A DNA stretch of 64,000 nucleotides from Monocercomonoides exilis (Eukaryota > Preaxostyla > Oxymonadida > Polymastigidae), in assembly GCA_001643675.2 (NCBI GenBank), contig LSRY02000013.1, positions 932,501 to 996,500 of the forward strand, in the 5' to 3' direction. Positions 28,877 to 39,394 of the stretch are shown here, piece after piece. Positions within the stretch are counted from its first letter, which is position 1, and the number at the start of each line of letters is the position of its first letter. Both the position numbers and the translations under genes were made by a program. Under the pieces are notes generated by a model. The model saw nothing but the letters and a program-made list of their open reading frames with translations. It was not told the DNA's origin and ran no database searches.

Positions 28877-31800
28877 TTACTTTTGTTCAGTTGGAAACGT
28901 GGGGAATGAAATGTCATGGGTAAGAGGCTCTGGAGCATTCGACATGGAAACGTGTCTGAGAGATTTTTCATGCAAGTTCGTTGAAGATGTGTAAGATGAT
29001 GATTTTGCTGTTGAAGATCTTTCTTCATTGACATTTTTCACCATTCTTTGCTTGTCTTTCTCTGAATGAGCTGCTTCTCCATCAACATCTACCTCCATTC
29101 CGTCACCATCTGCCTCTGCCCCCACATCCACCTCCCCCTCACCCTCACCTTCTCCCTCACCTTCCCCTTCTCCTTCTCCCTCACCTTCTCCCTCCCCCTC
29201 AGCATCATCAAACGATTCCCTCTCCTTCATCATCTCCCCTCTCTCTTTCTCCGCCTCCAGTATGATTATCTCCTGCTGCCTCAGCATTTCTTCATCCTCC
29301 GGCGTGTGCTTCCATATCTCCTCCAGCAGATCCCCTTCGTTCTTCTGCCTTTTCCCCCTCGTCAACATCCCAATCCTCCCCAGCTCTTTCATCACCCTCG
29401 CGGCTGTGCTAAACTCTGCTGGCGTCTTCCCCATTCCACTTATACCACTTATGCCATTAATACCATTAATACTGATTCCTCCTCCTCCACTTCCTCCACT
29501 TCCTCCTCCTCCTCCTTTTTCTCCTCCACTTCCACTTCCACTTCCACTTCCATTTATTCCCATTCCCATCCCAATTCCGCCTTGTCTCTCAAACGCAGCA
29601 GCTGCTGTGACAGCTGCCACTGCTGCTGACACACGCTTGCTGTCACTGGAAGATGAGCTGTGGAGATCGGAGGACTTTGAAGAAAGAGAGGAACTGCTGC
29701 TGATGTTGCTGAGGGAGGAGGATGAAGAAGAGGAAGAAGAAGAAGAAGATGATGATGATGAAGATGATGAATTGCTTCCTTTCCCTGCTCCTCCTTTTCC
29801 TTCTCCTCTTCCTTCTCCACCTCTTTCTCCACCTCTTTCTCCTCTCACTCTACTACTCCCTTTCTTCTGTATTCTGCATATCCCATCCAGCGATCCATAC
29901 TCCGACGCATCGTCCACCAGATCCACTCCATTGCCAAAGTACCTGAAATCCACAAACCCTCCCAAACGAGGAAGATACGTCTGCCGCACGTTTCTGAGCG
30001 TCGGATGCACCATGTTCGGTGGCTGTGTGCGCTGCAGCACAGACAAGGCAGACATCGGGTTGATGAAGGGGGAGTCCACACACATCGGCTGGAATGCGCT
30101 TGTCATTGCCCTGGGTGTGGTGGTGACAGAGGCAGGGAGCTCAACAATCTGAGGAGGTGTGAATGACAAAGGCTGCTGCTTGGAACGCTCTCTGCGTGCG
30201 TTGTCTCGAAGCACACCAGCCAGCTCATTGTTCCGGCGGCGGCCTTCGCCTTCGGTGCTTGTGGAAGAAGAGGAAGAGGAAGAGGAAGGAGGTGGAGGGG
30301 AAGAAGAAGGAGAACTGTTGGGAAGAGAAGGAGAAGGAGATGGGGTAGAAGGAGAAGAGGAAGAGGAAGAGGAGGAAGAAGAAGAAGAGGAAGAATTTTG
30401 CTGATTGAAAGAAGCAGATCCAGGTGAAGGAAGAGGTGTGGGCGTAGCGAAGTCATTTGGCAAAGCTGTGCTTGAAGAAAGAGCAATTGAAGGAGAAGGA
30501 GAAGGAGAAAGTGAAGGCGAAGGCGAAGGAGGATAAGATGGAGAAGGAGAAGGTGAGGGAGAGGGAGAAGGAGAAGGCAATGGAGAAGGTCCAGGTAAAG
30601 GTGTGGAACTTGTTGAAGCATTCGAATTCATTCCATCGTTCTTACTTGGAGCAGAAGAAGAAGAAGATGATGAATCCGAACCAGAAGCATGAGGCAGCAC
30701 AGGGTTTGGCACGATATTTCCCGAGCGTGTCGGGGCCGGCGGAATTTGGCTGACCATCTGCTCTTTGAACGCCCTTGCCTCTTTCTCCCTCTCCTTCGCC
30801 TGCTGCGCAGCAGTCAGCGGCCTCCGGCTTCTCCCCTCTGAGCGGAGCATGAGGCGAGAGGTGTATATCTGAGGGAGGGAGATGGGGCTGTCGGTCCAGA
30901 GTGTGGTGGCAGCTGCATAGTTCAAGTTGAGGGCAGCAGAATATGCCTTTGAAAGAGGATCTTCATTGGCAGAAGAGGAAGAAGAGGAGGAGGTAGTGGA
31001 GTCTTGCGGGTCGATTGTGTGGAAGGAGATGGAGGGTAAGGGGTGGGAGAAGGGGAAGGTGTTAATGTTATTAATGTTATTGTTGGAGAGAGAAGGAGAT
31101 GAAGCAGTGGATTCAATATCCATTCCAATACTTTCTTTTCCTTCTCTTCTTTCTCTTCTTTCTCCTTCTCTTCCTCTTTCTTCTCCTTCTCCTCCACAGT
31201 TCTGCTCCATAATCAAGAACGCCGATAAATCCGGATCAACTGCAGCCCTCAGTCTCGATAGGAAGGGATTCACTTCAACAATTGTTGTTCTTGGAGGAGG
31301 TACTTGCTCAGGTGCATTTGACTGATGGCGAGAGCTCTTTGAATGCCCCACGGCTGTGACGGCAGCAAGGGCGGACGGAGAGGAGCCGTCAGGGTTGGAG
31401 AGAGAGGAGGAGGAGGAAGAAGAAGAAGAATTTGAAGAAGTGGAAGAAGAAGAAGAAGAAGACGTCGGCGTTTTCGCATTCAGAACAACCGTTTTATCGT
31501 CACTTGCTCCCAATCTGGTGCGATCTCCAGGGGACATTGACGATCCAGGCGAAGGAAGAGTCTTTGTTGCTCCTGGAAGAATGTCATCTTCGCAGAGGAT
31601 GTCCGGCAAAGAGGAGAAAGTGTGTGGATAATCAGCTCGGATATTGAGGTACACGCCTCGCAGCGTCTGGTCTTCGGGTGAGAGATGAAGAGAAGACAGA
31701 TGAGGAGGAAGAACTTGGGGCATCTCGATGATGGAGGGGTCGAAGGAGGAAGAGGAGGAGAGGAAGGAGGAAGAAAGAGAAGAAGATGATGATGAAGATG

Positions 31801-34800
31801 ATGATGAACTCTGTGTATTGTATTGTGTATCACTTTCATCAACTTCCATTTGTTTACCTTCTTTCTCTGCTCTTTCTCTTTCTCTTTCTCTTTCTCTTTC
31901 TCTTTCTCTTTCTTCTCTTTCTCTCTCTAATTCTCTCTCTCTCTCTTCTCTCTCTTCTTCCAGCTGCCTCTCCCTCGCCTCCTCTGCCTCCACAATCGCC
32001 CTGTACTTCCTAATCATTCTGCTTCTGTGTGTCAGCATTTTCTTCATCGATTCATTGGGAGTGAGGCGAACAGGTGCTTCAAATGGAATAAGCGCTTGCC
32101 CATTCTTTGAGAGATCAGAGGATGAATGAGAAGAAGAAGAAGAAGATGATGATGATGAGAAGGAAGAAGAAGATCCAGAACTGAATCTGGTGGAAGAACG
32201 AGAAGAGGAAAGAGGGGTTCCCTTCTCTTCTCCTGAGTGCTGATTGTATTCTGTTGAGGATTGAGTGGAATTACTTCCATTGCCATTGTGATTGGAGGAA
32301 GAGGAAGAGGAAGAGGAAGAGGTAGAGGAGGAAGTGTTGTTGAATGAGCCGTTCCTCTTCTGCTTGTCTGAAGATTCTGATCTGTTATTTGTTCCTCTTT
32401 CTCCTTCCTCCTCCTCCTCCTCTTCTTCTTCTTCTTCATCCCCATCAGCTTCCATCGTGTCCAATGCTGTGTACCGCACATCCATCTTCGCCATCGGCGC
32501 CATCACCAGCGTCCTCCCCAGCTTCCTCGCAGCAATCCTCTCCCTCAGATCTTTCTCCAGCGCCCTATCCAACTCGTCCTTCGTCTCCTCCATCTCTGCC
32601 TCTGCTTTCTTCGTCGCCTGCGCCGCATCGTCTGCCAGCACCTGCTGCCTCTCCTTCACCACTCCTTGCCTGTGCCTCTCCCGCAGCTTCTCCAGCACTT
32701 TCCGCACCACAAACCCTTGCTCATTCAGACCTCTACATCCTATTCTTTCTCTCAGCTTCCACCGCATTGCCAGGTCTGACACCCACTGCGAATAAAACGC
32801 GTTTGCTTGGCCGGCTGTGCGGCTGATGGGGAAGTGGATGAGGTCGTCGGGCTGTGGATGGGCAGCACGGGAGGAAAGAATAGGGGCAGGAGGGTAGGGG
32901 ACGAGGGAATGAGAGGATAAGGAGGAAGAAGAGGAAGAAGAGGAAGAAGGAGAAGAAGAAGAAGAGGAAAGAGAGGAAGAAGAATAAGAAGGAGAAGAGG
33001 AAGGAGATAAAGCAGATGAAGATGAAGCAGAAGCAGAAGCAGAACCAGAGCCAAGTGATGACTCGTCGTGTATCTTCGTGTGGATCTTCGCAGATGTGGT
33101 GGGTGTGACGCGGATGGGGTATGATGGAGATTGTTCTGCTTGTGCAGATTGCAATCCATCTCTTGTCTGTTGATTATGTTGATGCTGTTGATATTGATAT
33201 TGATTTTGATGTTGTTGCTTAATCTGCTGCTGTTTGCACTGCTTCTTCTCGCTCTCTGCCTGTTCTTCTCTTTTCTCCTCTTTCTTCTCCTCTTTTTTTT
33301 CCTCCGTTTTCTCCTTCTCGTCAGCCCCAAACGGATCAAAAGGAGGCGCAGGGATGTTTCTGAACAGCCGCCTCTTCATGCTGTTGATGGCAGCGATCGG
33401 AGGAGAGGCTGAAGGGTAAAGCGGGGATAAAGAGAGCAAGCGAGAAATAATGTGGAAGTCGCGGATGAAGTGGATCTGGCTGGCAGTGAATGCTTCTGTC
33501 TCTGAGTCTGTCCACATCACATCCTCAATAGCCTGCTTCACCTGGTTGTTGAAGACCACTCCCGTGGCATTGTTCGCAAAGTTGAAGGGGAAACGAAGAG
33601 AGGACAAGGAGGCAACACACGAAGGAGCTGCATTTCTTCTTCTTCTTCTTCTAATTGTGCTGTTTTTTTGTGGTTTTGAAAGTTTTTCATTTGATTTTTC
33701 GATTTTTTCGATTTTTTCGATTTTGCCATTTTTATTGTTTTGACAGTTGCACAAGCAATTTCCATTGTTTTTATCATTGCAATCACTGAAATAGTTGTAT
33801 TTTCTTTTGATTTGTGAGAAATTAACTGGAAGACCCGAATTTGCCTTAAGATTCACTCCTGTTTGGCTGCCGATCCACCGCAGCTGCTTCTCTGCCTCGG
33901 CCATTTCTTCGTCAAATTCCTCTTCTTCTCCTTCTTCTCCTCTTCTTCCTCTTCTTCCTCTTCTATTGCAACAGCAATTGTGACAAACTTGATTGCCATT
34001 TCGAACTAACTGCAGCTGATTATTATTCGATGGGTTGTTTTCTCCATTCGCATTCACACTCACATTAGCATCGTTCTTGTTCTTGCTTTCCATTCCTTCC
34101 TTATCAGCCACTCCATCTCTTCCATTCTTATCTTTCTCCTTCTCTTTCTCTTCTCCATTCCATTCCTCCTCTTCTCCCTCTTCCTCCTCCTCCTCCTCTT
34201 CTTCCTCCATCTCCTTCTCCATCTCCAATGGATCTTCCCTCACAAACCCGCCCAGCGGTGGAATTCTTGCTGCGTTCTCTTCCCATCGCTGTGGGTCATA
34301 CCAGCCTCCAATCGCTGGCAGTATTTTTCGCTCGCTTTTTTTCTCTGAACTGGCTGAAGAGGAAGAAGAGGAAGAGGAAGAAGAAGAAGAAGATGATGAT
34401 GATGAAAAAGTTGTACCTGATTTATCATTGTCTTTACTTCCATTTCCTGCTCCTTGTGCTGAAGATGACGAATCTGTTGAAGAAGAAGAAGAAGAAGAAG
34501 AAGCAGAACCAGATGCTTCACCAGCACCCTCAGCATTCTCCTTCTTCTTCCTCCTCCTCTTCCTCTTCTCCTCCTCCTCCATCTTCCTCATCTCCTGCAT
34601 CGCTTTAAATTCTTCATCCACACAGTCATCGAACGCTGCCTCTTCCTCTTTCTCCTCGTTCACATCCATCAACCACTGCTCCTCCACTGCCCCCATGTGC
34701 CGCACAAACCGCATCGTCGCTGCACTTGCTGAATGCGGGTGGAACTGCGCGGAGGACGCCAGCAGCGCGGCTGAGGGCTGCGGGAGGTCAGCTGTGGGGA

Positions 34801-37069
34801 TGTTGTACCAGGGCTTCTGAACAGGCGCAGAGACAGAGAATGTTGGGGGAGTGAACTGCGGGTAGAAGCGGCAGGAAACAGGCATGACGAGGAGGCGGGT
34901 GTAGTTGCTGTAAGGAAAGCGGGAGTGGAGGAGAGAAGAAGGAAGAGCACCCACACGGCTGCTGGTGAGGGTGGGCGGGACGACGTCGGTGTAGCGGGAG
35001 AGGTCGGGTGGAGGAGGGGAGGAAGGAGGAAGAGGAGGAGAAGGAGAAGGAGAAGAAGGAGGAAGAGAAGAAGGAGAAGGAGAAGAAAGAAGAAGAGAAA
35101 TACGGGGCTGAGGTTCTTTTTCTGGGGGGTTTTCTTCGGTTTCTTCTTTTTTACCTTCTTTTTTTATTTCTTTTTCTTCTTTTTCGTTTTTATCTTGTGT
35201 GTTTGAGGAAGAAGAAGAAGATGTTGATATATCTTCTTGTGATGTTTGTGTTGTCTGCGTCTCAGGTTTCTTTTGGGAATTGTCTGTTTCTTCATCAGTA
35301 CTATCCATCTGAATGTCACTTTTGATTGAAGAAGAAGAAGAAGAAGAATCAGATGAAACAGAAGAAGAAGAAGATGATGATGGCAAAGTATTATTTGCAG
35401 AATTAATCTCCTTATCCATCTCAAGCACAGTTGGCGCTAATGAATCAGAAGAAGAAGAAGAAGAAGAAATTGTTGCTGTTTCTTCTTCTTTCTCCGAAGT
35501 TGTATTCGATTTTTGCTCATTCTCTTTGCCTTGTCCAGCCAGCAGCTTGCTTTCTTCTTCTTCTCTGTCCATTTTCATAGACAGATCGCTTGTTGCTGTT
35601 GGATTGGCGTGCTCTGAATCATCCACTGTGTGTGAAGGAGTCAATTTTGAAGTATCATCATTCATTTCTTTGCGTTTAGCTTCTTCTTGTTCTTTCTCTT
35701 TCTCTTTCTCTTTCTCTTCCTGCATCGTCTTCATTTCTTCACCTGATTTATCTTCAATCATAGCAAGTTTCTTTAATTCTTCATTTCTGTTACACATTTT
35801 CTCTTCTTCTTCTTCCTCCTTTTCTTCTTCCCTTTCTTCTTCCATCTTTATCTGCTGCACACGAAACACTGTGTGCTCATCCGGCGGGCGGTACATCACA
35901 AGGCTGCTCTGATACGCAGCAGCCGGCGATATCAGCGCCGCTGCGGGCGACGAAATCTTCCCCGCCGCAAACCGCGACGCCGGCGACAGGATCACCTTCC
36001 CTCCTCTCGTCGTGCTCTCGTCTCCCAATTCTCCCTCATTCACTCCACTTCCCATGCCACTCAAGCTTCCAATTCCCCCTATCCCGCCAAGCCCTCCAAT
36101 CACTCCTAACCCACTTAACCCTCCTGCAAGCCCGCTGATGCGCCCGTCGCTCCGCTTCCCGCGCTCCCGTTCCAGCACTGCTGCGTTGTGTGCCAGCTGG
36201 CTCTCCCGCTCTGTCTCCCGCACTGCCCGCTCGTCGGCATACTGCGCATAGGCCTCTGAGCGTGCATAGCTCGCAAGCACGTCAAACAGGAACGTCGATG
36301 CGGAGTAGTACTGCACATACCGCCGCACTACAGCTAGCGATTCTTCAGGCACCCCGCGATGATACTGCACTGCTGGCATGATTTGGTAATGATTGCCTTG
36401 ATTTGAATGATCTTGTGAAAAACTGCTTCCTTGATGTTTTTTGCAAAGGGCAAGACGAGCAATTTGGTGATAATGCGGAGAAATGTGCTTTGCCTTTAAT
36501 ATATTTGAACAGAATGATGTATAGTTAGGTGAGAAAATTGGATATTCAACAACAACAAATCCATGTTTCTTCCAACTTGGATTGCAAATATCCACTTTCT
36601 TTTCAAATCCCTTTTCTAAATGAGAAGGATTACATTTTCCTTTGCGTTTTTTAAAATCTTTCCAATTCGCTATTCCTTTTTTGATTGAATCATGAAGATT
36701 TGAGATATTTGATTTTGTAAGATTTGGTTGTGGTTCGTTAAATACGCATTCGCGTTCGCTCGAAAAATTAATCATTTTTGTGTTATTGACATTCATCATG
36801 CTTCCTAAAATTAATTTGTCAGAATTTTCTCGAATATAATTCTTTTTCATCATCAATCTTCTTCGATGCCATTGTGAATAAGAAATATAAGTTTTTCTGT
36901 TATCGCACCACCCTAACTCTTCAAATTCCTTTTCTTTATATTCTGCTTTTTGAAGATTTAATTTCATAACAGAATTTGTCATTTCTTTCCAATTTTGAAC
37001 TCTCTGTTCATAAGTAATATCAGCCAACGAAGAAATGCTAAAGCACAGCCCATGCGACTTATGCATCAT
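28877..37069 (-). CDS. Giant Ser/Glu-rich protein with a SANT-like segment
   Basis: Single open frame from ATG 37069 to TAA, about 2730 aa, no intron needed. Most of it is low complexity: poly-Ser runs of up to about 20, poly-Glu runs, SPSP repeats (encoded around 30480-30600), a Gly/Ser block, and a (GE)n run near the C-terminus. Ordered islands lie between: an N-terminal block with Trp/Arg motifs (YEQRVQNWKEM ... QWHRRRLMMKK), WYDPQRWEENAARIPPLGGFVRED, a segment at about 1186-1235 (WTDSETEAFTASQIHFIRDF, then IISRLLSL) that resembles the first SANT repeat of NCoR-type corepressors, and SQWVSDLAMRWKLRERIG. SANT-like plus basic and SP-rich regions suggest a nuclear chromatin or transcription factor; that is inference. 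The gene has no close relative that I can name. It runs towards tRNA-Thr and starts about 150 bp from tRNA-Met. Confidence 0.8.
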   Translation of the reverse strand: MMHKSHGLCFSISSLADITYEQRVQNWKEMTNSVMKLNLQKAEYKEKEFEELGWCDNRKTYISYSQWHRRRLMMKKNYIRENSDKLILGSMMNVNNTKMINFSSERECVFNEPQPNLTKSNISNLHDSIKKGIANWKDFKKRKGKCNPSHLEKGFEKKVDICNPSWKKHGFVVVEYPIFSPNYTSFCSNILKAKHISPHYHQIARLALCKKHQGSSFSQDHSNQGNHYQIMPAVQYHRGVPEESLAVVRRYVQYYSASTFLFDVLASYARSEAYAQYADERAVRETERESQLAHNAAVLERERGKRSDGRISGLAGGLSGLGVIGGLGGIGGIGSLSGMGSGVNEGELGDESTTRGGKVILSPASRFAAGKISSPAAALISPAAAYQSSLVMYRPPDEHTVFRVQQIKMEEEREEEKEEEEEEKMCNRNEELKKLAMIEDKSGEEMKTMQEEKEKEKEKEQEEAKRKEMNDDTSKLTPSHTVDDSEHANPTATSDLSMKMDREEEESKLLAGQGKENEQKSNTTSEKEEETATISSSSSSSDSLAPTVLEMDKEINSANNTLPSSSSSSSVSSDSSSSSSSIKSDIQMDSTDEETDNSQKKPETQTTQTSQEDISTSSSSSSNTQDKNEKEEKEIKKEGKKEETEENPPEKEPQPRISLLLSSPSPSSLPPSSPSPSPPLPPSSPPPPDLSRYTDVVPPTLTSSRVGALPSSLLHSRFPYSNYTRLLVMPVSCRFYPQFTPPTFSVSAPVQKPWYNIPTADLPQPSAALLASSAQFHPHSASAATMRFVRHMGAVEEQWLMDVNEEKEEEAAFDDCVDEEFKAMQEMRKMEEEEKRKRRRKKKENAEGAGEASGSASSSSSSSSTDSSSSAQGAGNGSKDNDKSGTTFSSSSSSSSSSSSSSSSSASSEKKSERKILPAIGGWYDPQRWEENAARIPPLGGFVREDPLEMEKEMEEEEEEEEEEGEEEEWNGEEKEKEKDKNGRDGVADKEGMESKNKNDANVSVNANGENNPSNNNQLQLVRNGNQVCHNCCCNRRGRRGRRGEEGEEEEFDEEMAEAEKQLRWIGSQTGVNLKANSGLPVNFSQIKRKYNYFSDCNDKNNGNCLCNCQNNKNGKIEKIEKIEKSNEKLSKPQKNSTIRRRRRRNAAPSCVASLSSLRFPFNFANNATGVVFNNQVKQAIEDVMWTDSETEAFTASQIHFIRDFHIISRLLSLSPLYPSASPPIAAINSMKRRLFRNIPAPPFDPFGADEKEKTEEKKEEKKEEKREEQAESEKKQCKQQQIKQQHQNQYQYQQHQHNQQTRDGLQSAQAEQSPSYPIRVTPTTSAKIHTKIHDESSLGSGSASASASSSSALSPSSSPSYSSSSLSSSSSSPSSSSSSSSSLSSHSLVPYPPAPILSSRAAHPQPDDLIHFPISRTAGQANAFYSQWVSDLAMRWKLRERIGCRGLNEQGFVVRKVLEKLRERHRQGVVKERQQVLADDAAQATKKAEAEMEETKDELDRALEKDLRERIAARKLGRTLVMAPMAKMDVRYTALDTMEADGDEEEEEEEEEEEGERGTNNRSESSDKQKRNGSFNNTSSSTSSSSSSSSSNHNGNGSNSTQSSTEYNQHSGEEKGTPLSSSRSSTRFSSGSSSSFSSSSSSSSSSHSSSDLSKNGQALIPFEAPVRLTPNESMKKMLTHRSRMIRKYRAIVEAEEARERQLEEEREERERELEREREERERERERERERERAEKEGKQMEVDESDTQYNTQSSSSSSSSSSSLSSSFLSSSSSFDPSIIEMPQVLPPHLSSLHLSPEDQTLRGVYLNIRADYPHTFSSLPDILCEDDILPGATKTLPSPGSSMSPGDRTRLGASDDKTVVLNAKTPTSSSSSSSTSSNSSSSSSSSSLSNPDGSSPSALAAVTAVGHSKSSRHQSNAPEQVPPPRTTIVEVNPFLSRLRAAVDPDLSAFLIMEQNCGGEGEERGREGERRERREGKESIGMDIESTASSPSLSNNNINNINTFPFSHPLPSISFHTIDPQDSTTSSSSSSSANEDPLSKAYSAALNLNYAAATTLWTDSPISLPQIYTSRLMLRSEGRSRRPLTAAQQAKEREKEARAFKEQMVSQIPPAPTRSGNIVPNPVLPHASGSDSSSSSSSAPSKNDGMNSNASTSSTPLPGPSPLPSPSPSPSPSPSPSYPPSPSPSLSPSPSPSIALSSSTALPNDFATPTPLPSPGSASFNQQNSSSSSSSSSSSSSSPSTPSPSPSLPNSSPSSSPPPPSSSSSSSSTSTEGEGRRRNNELAGVLRDNARRERSKQQPLSFTPPQIVELPASVTTTPRAMTSAFQPMCVDSPFINPMSALSVLQRTQPPNMVHPTLRNVRQTYLPRLGGFVDFRYFGNGVDLVDDASEYGSLDGICRIQKKGSSRVRGERGGERGGEGRGEGKGGAGKGSNSSSSSSSSSSSSSSSSSSSLSNISSSSSLSSKSSDLHSSSSSDSKRVSAAVAAVTAAAAFERQGGIGMGMGINGSGSGSGSGGEKGGGGGSGGSGGGGISINGINGISGISGMGKTPAEFSTAARVMKELGRIGMLTRGKRQKNEGDLLEEIWKHTPEDEEMLRQQEIIILEAEKERGEMMKERESFDDAEGEGEGEGEGEGEGEGEGEGEGEVDVGAEADGDGMEVDVDGEAAHSEKDKQRMVKNVNEERSSTAKSSSYTSSTNLHEKSLRHVSMSNAPEPLTHDISFPTFPTEQK

Positions 37070-37223
37070 ATACAAGCGTAATTGATTTAAAAATCTTCAA
37101 ATCTGATAAAATAAAAAACAAAAAAATAAATAAACTTGTGTGTTTTAAATATCCTTTTTCAAAAAGATCTTGAATTATCAAAAGTACGTACATTTGAAAG
37201 TTTTTGAAACCTTATTTCAACAA

Positions 37224-37307
37224 GGGGGCATAGCGCAGCCGGTAGCGCGTAAGTCTCATAATCGCTGGGAAAGCTTAAGGTCGGGAGTTCGAGCCTCCCT
37301 GCCCCCA
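37224..37307 (+). tRNA. tRNA-Met (CAT) with an 11-nt intron
   Basis: Acceptor GGGGGCA/TGCCCCC, D-arm GCGC/GCGC, anticodon stem TAAGT/GCTTA with one G-T pair, T-arm GGGAG/CTCCC with TTCGAGC, discriminator A. The loop is 18 nt and begins CTCATA, so 11 nt (37261-37271) sit after anticodon position 37, the standard site for eukaryotic tRNA introns. The GCGC D-stem and lack of an A1-U72 pair favour elongator Met over the initiator. Confidence 0.92.
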
Positions 37308-37957
37308 AATTTTTGATTTTACATCATTTTTGGATGTTTTGTATTCTGAATATTTTCCAACATTTTTCTCAAAGATTATCAAATGTTTATTTAACTGTTG
37401 CATGAATTTGTGAAAATTCGTTAGAACGTCTGCGATGTGATAAAAATTTTGTTTATGAGTTAATTGAAAATATATGTCCTTTAGCTTTTTTCTTTTTGTC
37501 AAGAAGAAAACGAAAAAAAGATTGTGAAGATAATTGAGATCACAATTATTGCAGATAACCTTGAGCGAAGTGATGAAAAAGCTTATTTACGCCCATCACC
37601 AATTTTCCACTTCCAAAAAACAAAAACAAAAACAAAAATAAAAATAAAAATAAAAATAAAAATAAAAATAAAAACTAGTTAATGAAAAACCACAAAAATA
37701 AATAATTTATTCATCAAATTATTTGTTAAATGGATCAAAAATCAAAGCAGAAGATCTCCTTTTTGGCTTCATCCAACCTAGTCCAGTGTATTTTTTAGCG
37801 TCTTCTTTTGCGCTTCGTTTTATTAAACAAAAACAAAACTGTTTGAAAGAGATTTTTTTGGTGTTGCAAGAAAATCTGAGATGCTTGTGTTTTCATTTTT
37901 ATTTATTTTATTGCTTTGATTTATTCCTTGTTTTGAATATATTTTTCAAAAAACAGA
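37308..37957. other. Intergenic region with AAAAAT repeat
   Basis: 650 bp between tRNA-Met and member B. At 37617-37675 there are about ten AAAAAC/AAAAAT units. No gene is seen. Confidence 0.4.
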
Positions 37958-39394
37958 ATGAGTTTTCCAGATGATGACAATTTTGAAGATGAAATTCTGA
38001 CTACGGTCAGAACAGAACAGGTTTCAAGTTTGTTCTTTTATTTGATTTGAACCATTCTGAACAAAATGTTTGTTTATTTAAATTCCCTTTGCAGAATTGT
38101 TTTGTGAACTGGAACATAGCAGAAAAGATGAACGAATGCATGAAATCGAAGAAATGAATAGATTAATTGGTGAAATGAATGGAAAAGAATTCAGATCTGT
38201 CTTCACAAAAGAACTGTTCAATGAAATGGAAAAAAAGATTAAAAAAAAGAAAATATCTTTGAAAGATTCAGTTTTGATATTACAGCATGTAGGATATTGC
38301 AAAATACTAAAAAATATATTAAGATTAAGTTCTGATAATTCTTCATTGAACGAAAGATTGAAGAAATGGATTGTTGATGAAGACAAGAAAAAAGAAAAAA
38401 AAGACGAAAAGCTTTTGGCTGATCTTTGTAAATGTTATTTGACTTTGAGATGCAAGTTTGAAGATATTTCAGAGGAATTGCTTTCGATTTGTCTGCCTTG
38501 CCTTCTGAAAGTTGCCTTGAACAAAGAGAAAAACGAAGAAACACAAAAAGAAGTGGAAGAGGCTTTGTTGGCGTTGAGTTGCGTTGCAGTGAATACAGTT
38601 TGGAATAATTCCCTTTTTGAAGCTTTGTTGCTTGTTTTTCAAAATTTTGTGAGAATGTGGAACAAGAGATGTTTTTGAATGAATTCACAGATATCATTAA
38701 ATATCATCAAGTTTATTGCAATCTGACACAACTTGCCTATCAATCTGCTTGGCGATTTTTGGTTAGCAGATTATCTTCAAATAAAAGTTTGGGAGAAGCA
38801 TTTGTGAATGAGCTGCATTTTGCAAGAGAGACAGAAAGAGAACTAGAAGAGCTTTCAAAGTACCTGGATTGGAATAAAAAAGTAGTAGAAGAAGAAGGAA
38901 AGAAAAGAATAAAAGGGAAAGAGAAGGAAGCTTTTTTGCGATGGTTTGGAATATTGAACTGTTTCTTTTTCTCTTGCAAATTTTGGACTGAAGAATTTGT
39001 GAGGCTCATCAGTTGCATTGCGAGATTATTCAAATCAGCAAGAGAAAATGAAAGAGAAATTAGTATCCAATGCATGAAATCTTTACGACATATTGCAAGA
39101 AACAAATCCGTGAAGGTTGATGATCTGATGAATGGAAGGACTGTTGATACAATTGTGGGAGAGCTCGCTCTATCAAGTGTTGATAATTTATTAATTGAAC
39201 ACTGTTCGTCATTTTTCTTTGAATTAAATAAGAGATTGAACGATAAAATGGAAAAAGAAAAAGAGGAGGCGAAAAGAAAAGAGATGAAAAGAAAAATGCT
39301 TGAAAAGATGGAAGAAGAAGGATTCGGAGATTGCATAATATCGTTGAGCCGTTGCAGGATTGTTGGTATATATGTATTTTGTTGTCATGCTTAG
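37958..39394 (+). CDS. 430-residue helical family, member B, three exons
   Basis: Predicted exons are 37958-38027, 38095-38597 and 38654-39394 (donors GTTTGT and GTTTGG; about 437 aa). The N-terminus is MSFPDDDNFEDEILTTVRTE, then the family core: EIEEMNRLIGEMNGKEF, LSICLPCLLKVALNKEKNEETQ, IIKYHQVYCNLTQLAYQSAW, VNELHFARETERELEELS, LDWN and EKMEEEGFGDCI. Intron phases (1, then 0) match members A and C. The last 25 residues (SLSRCRIVGIYVFCCHA) do not match the conserved family tail seen in A, C and D, which suggests a recent frameshift or replaced 3' end; the gene is otherwise intact. Function unknown. Confidence 0.78.

Noticed and set aside
29066-35912. Many long Leu-, Ser- or Arg-rich frames opposite the giant Ser/Glu gene
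   Set aside because: Triplet repeats of GAA/TTC type leave all frames open; the antisense frames have no ordered islands, while the minus-strand frame has.
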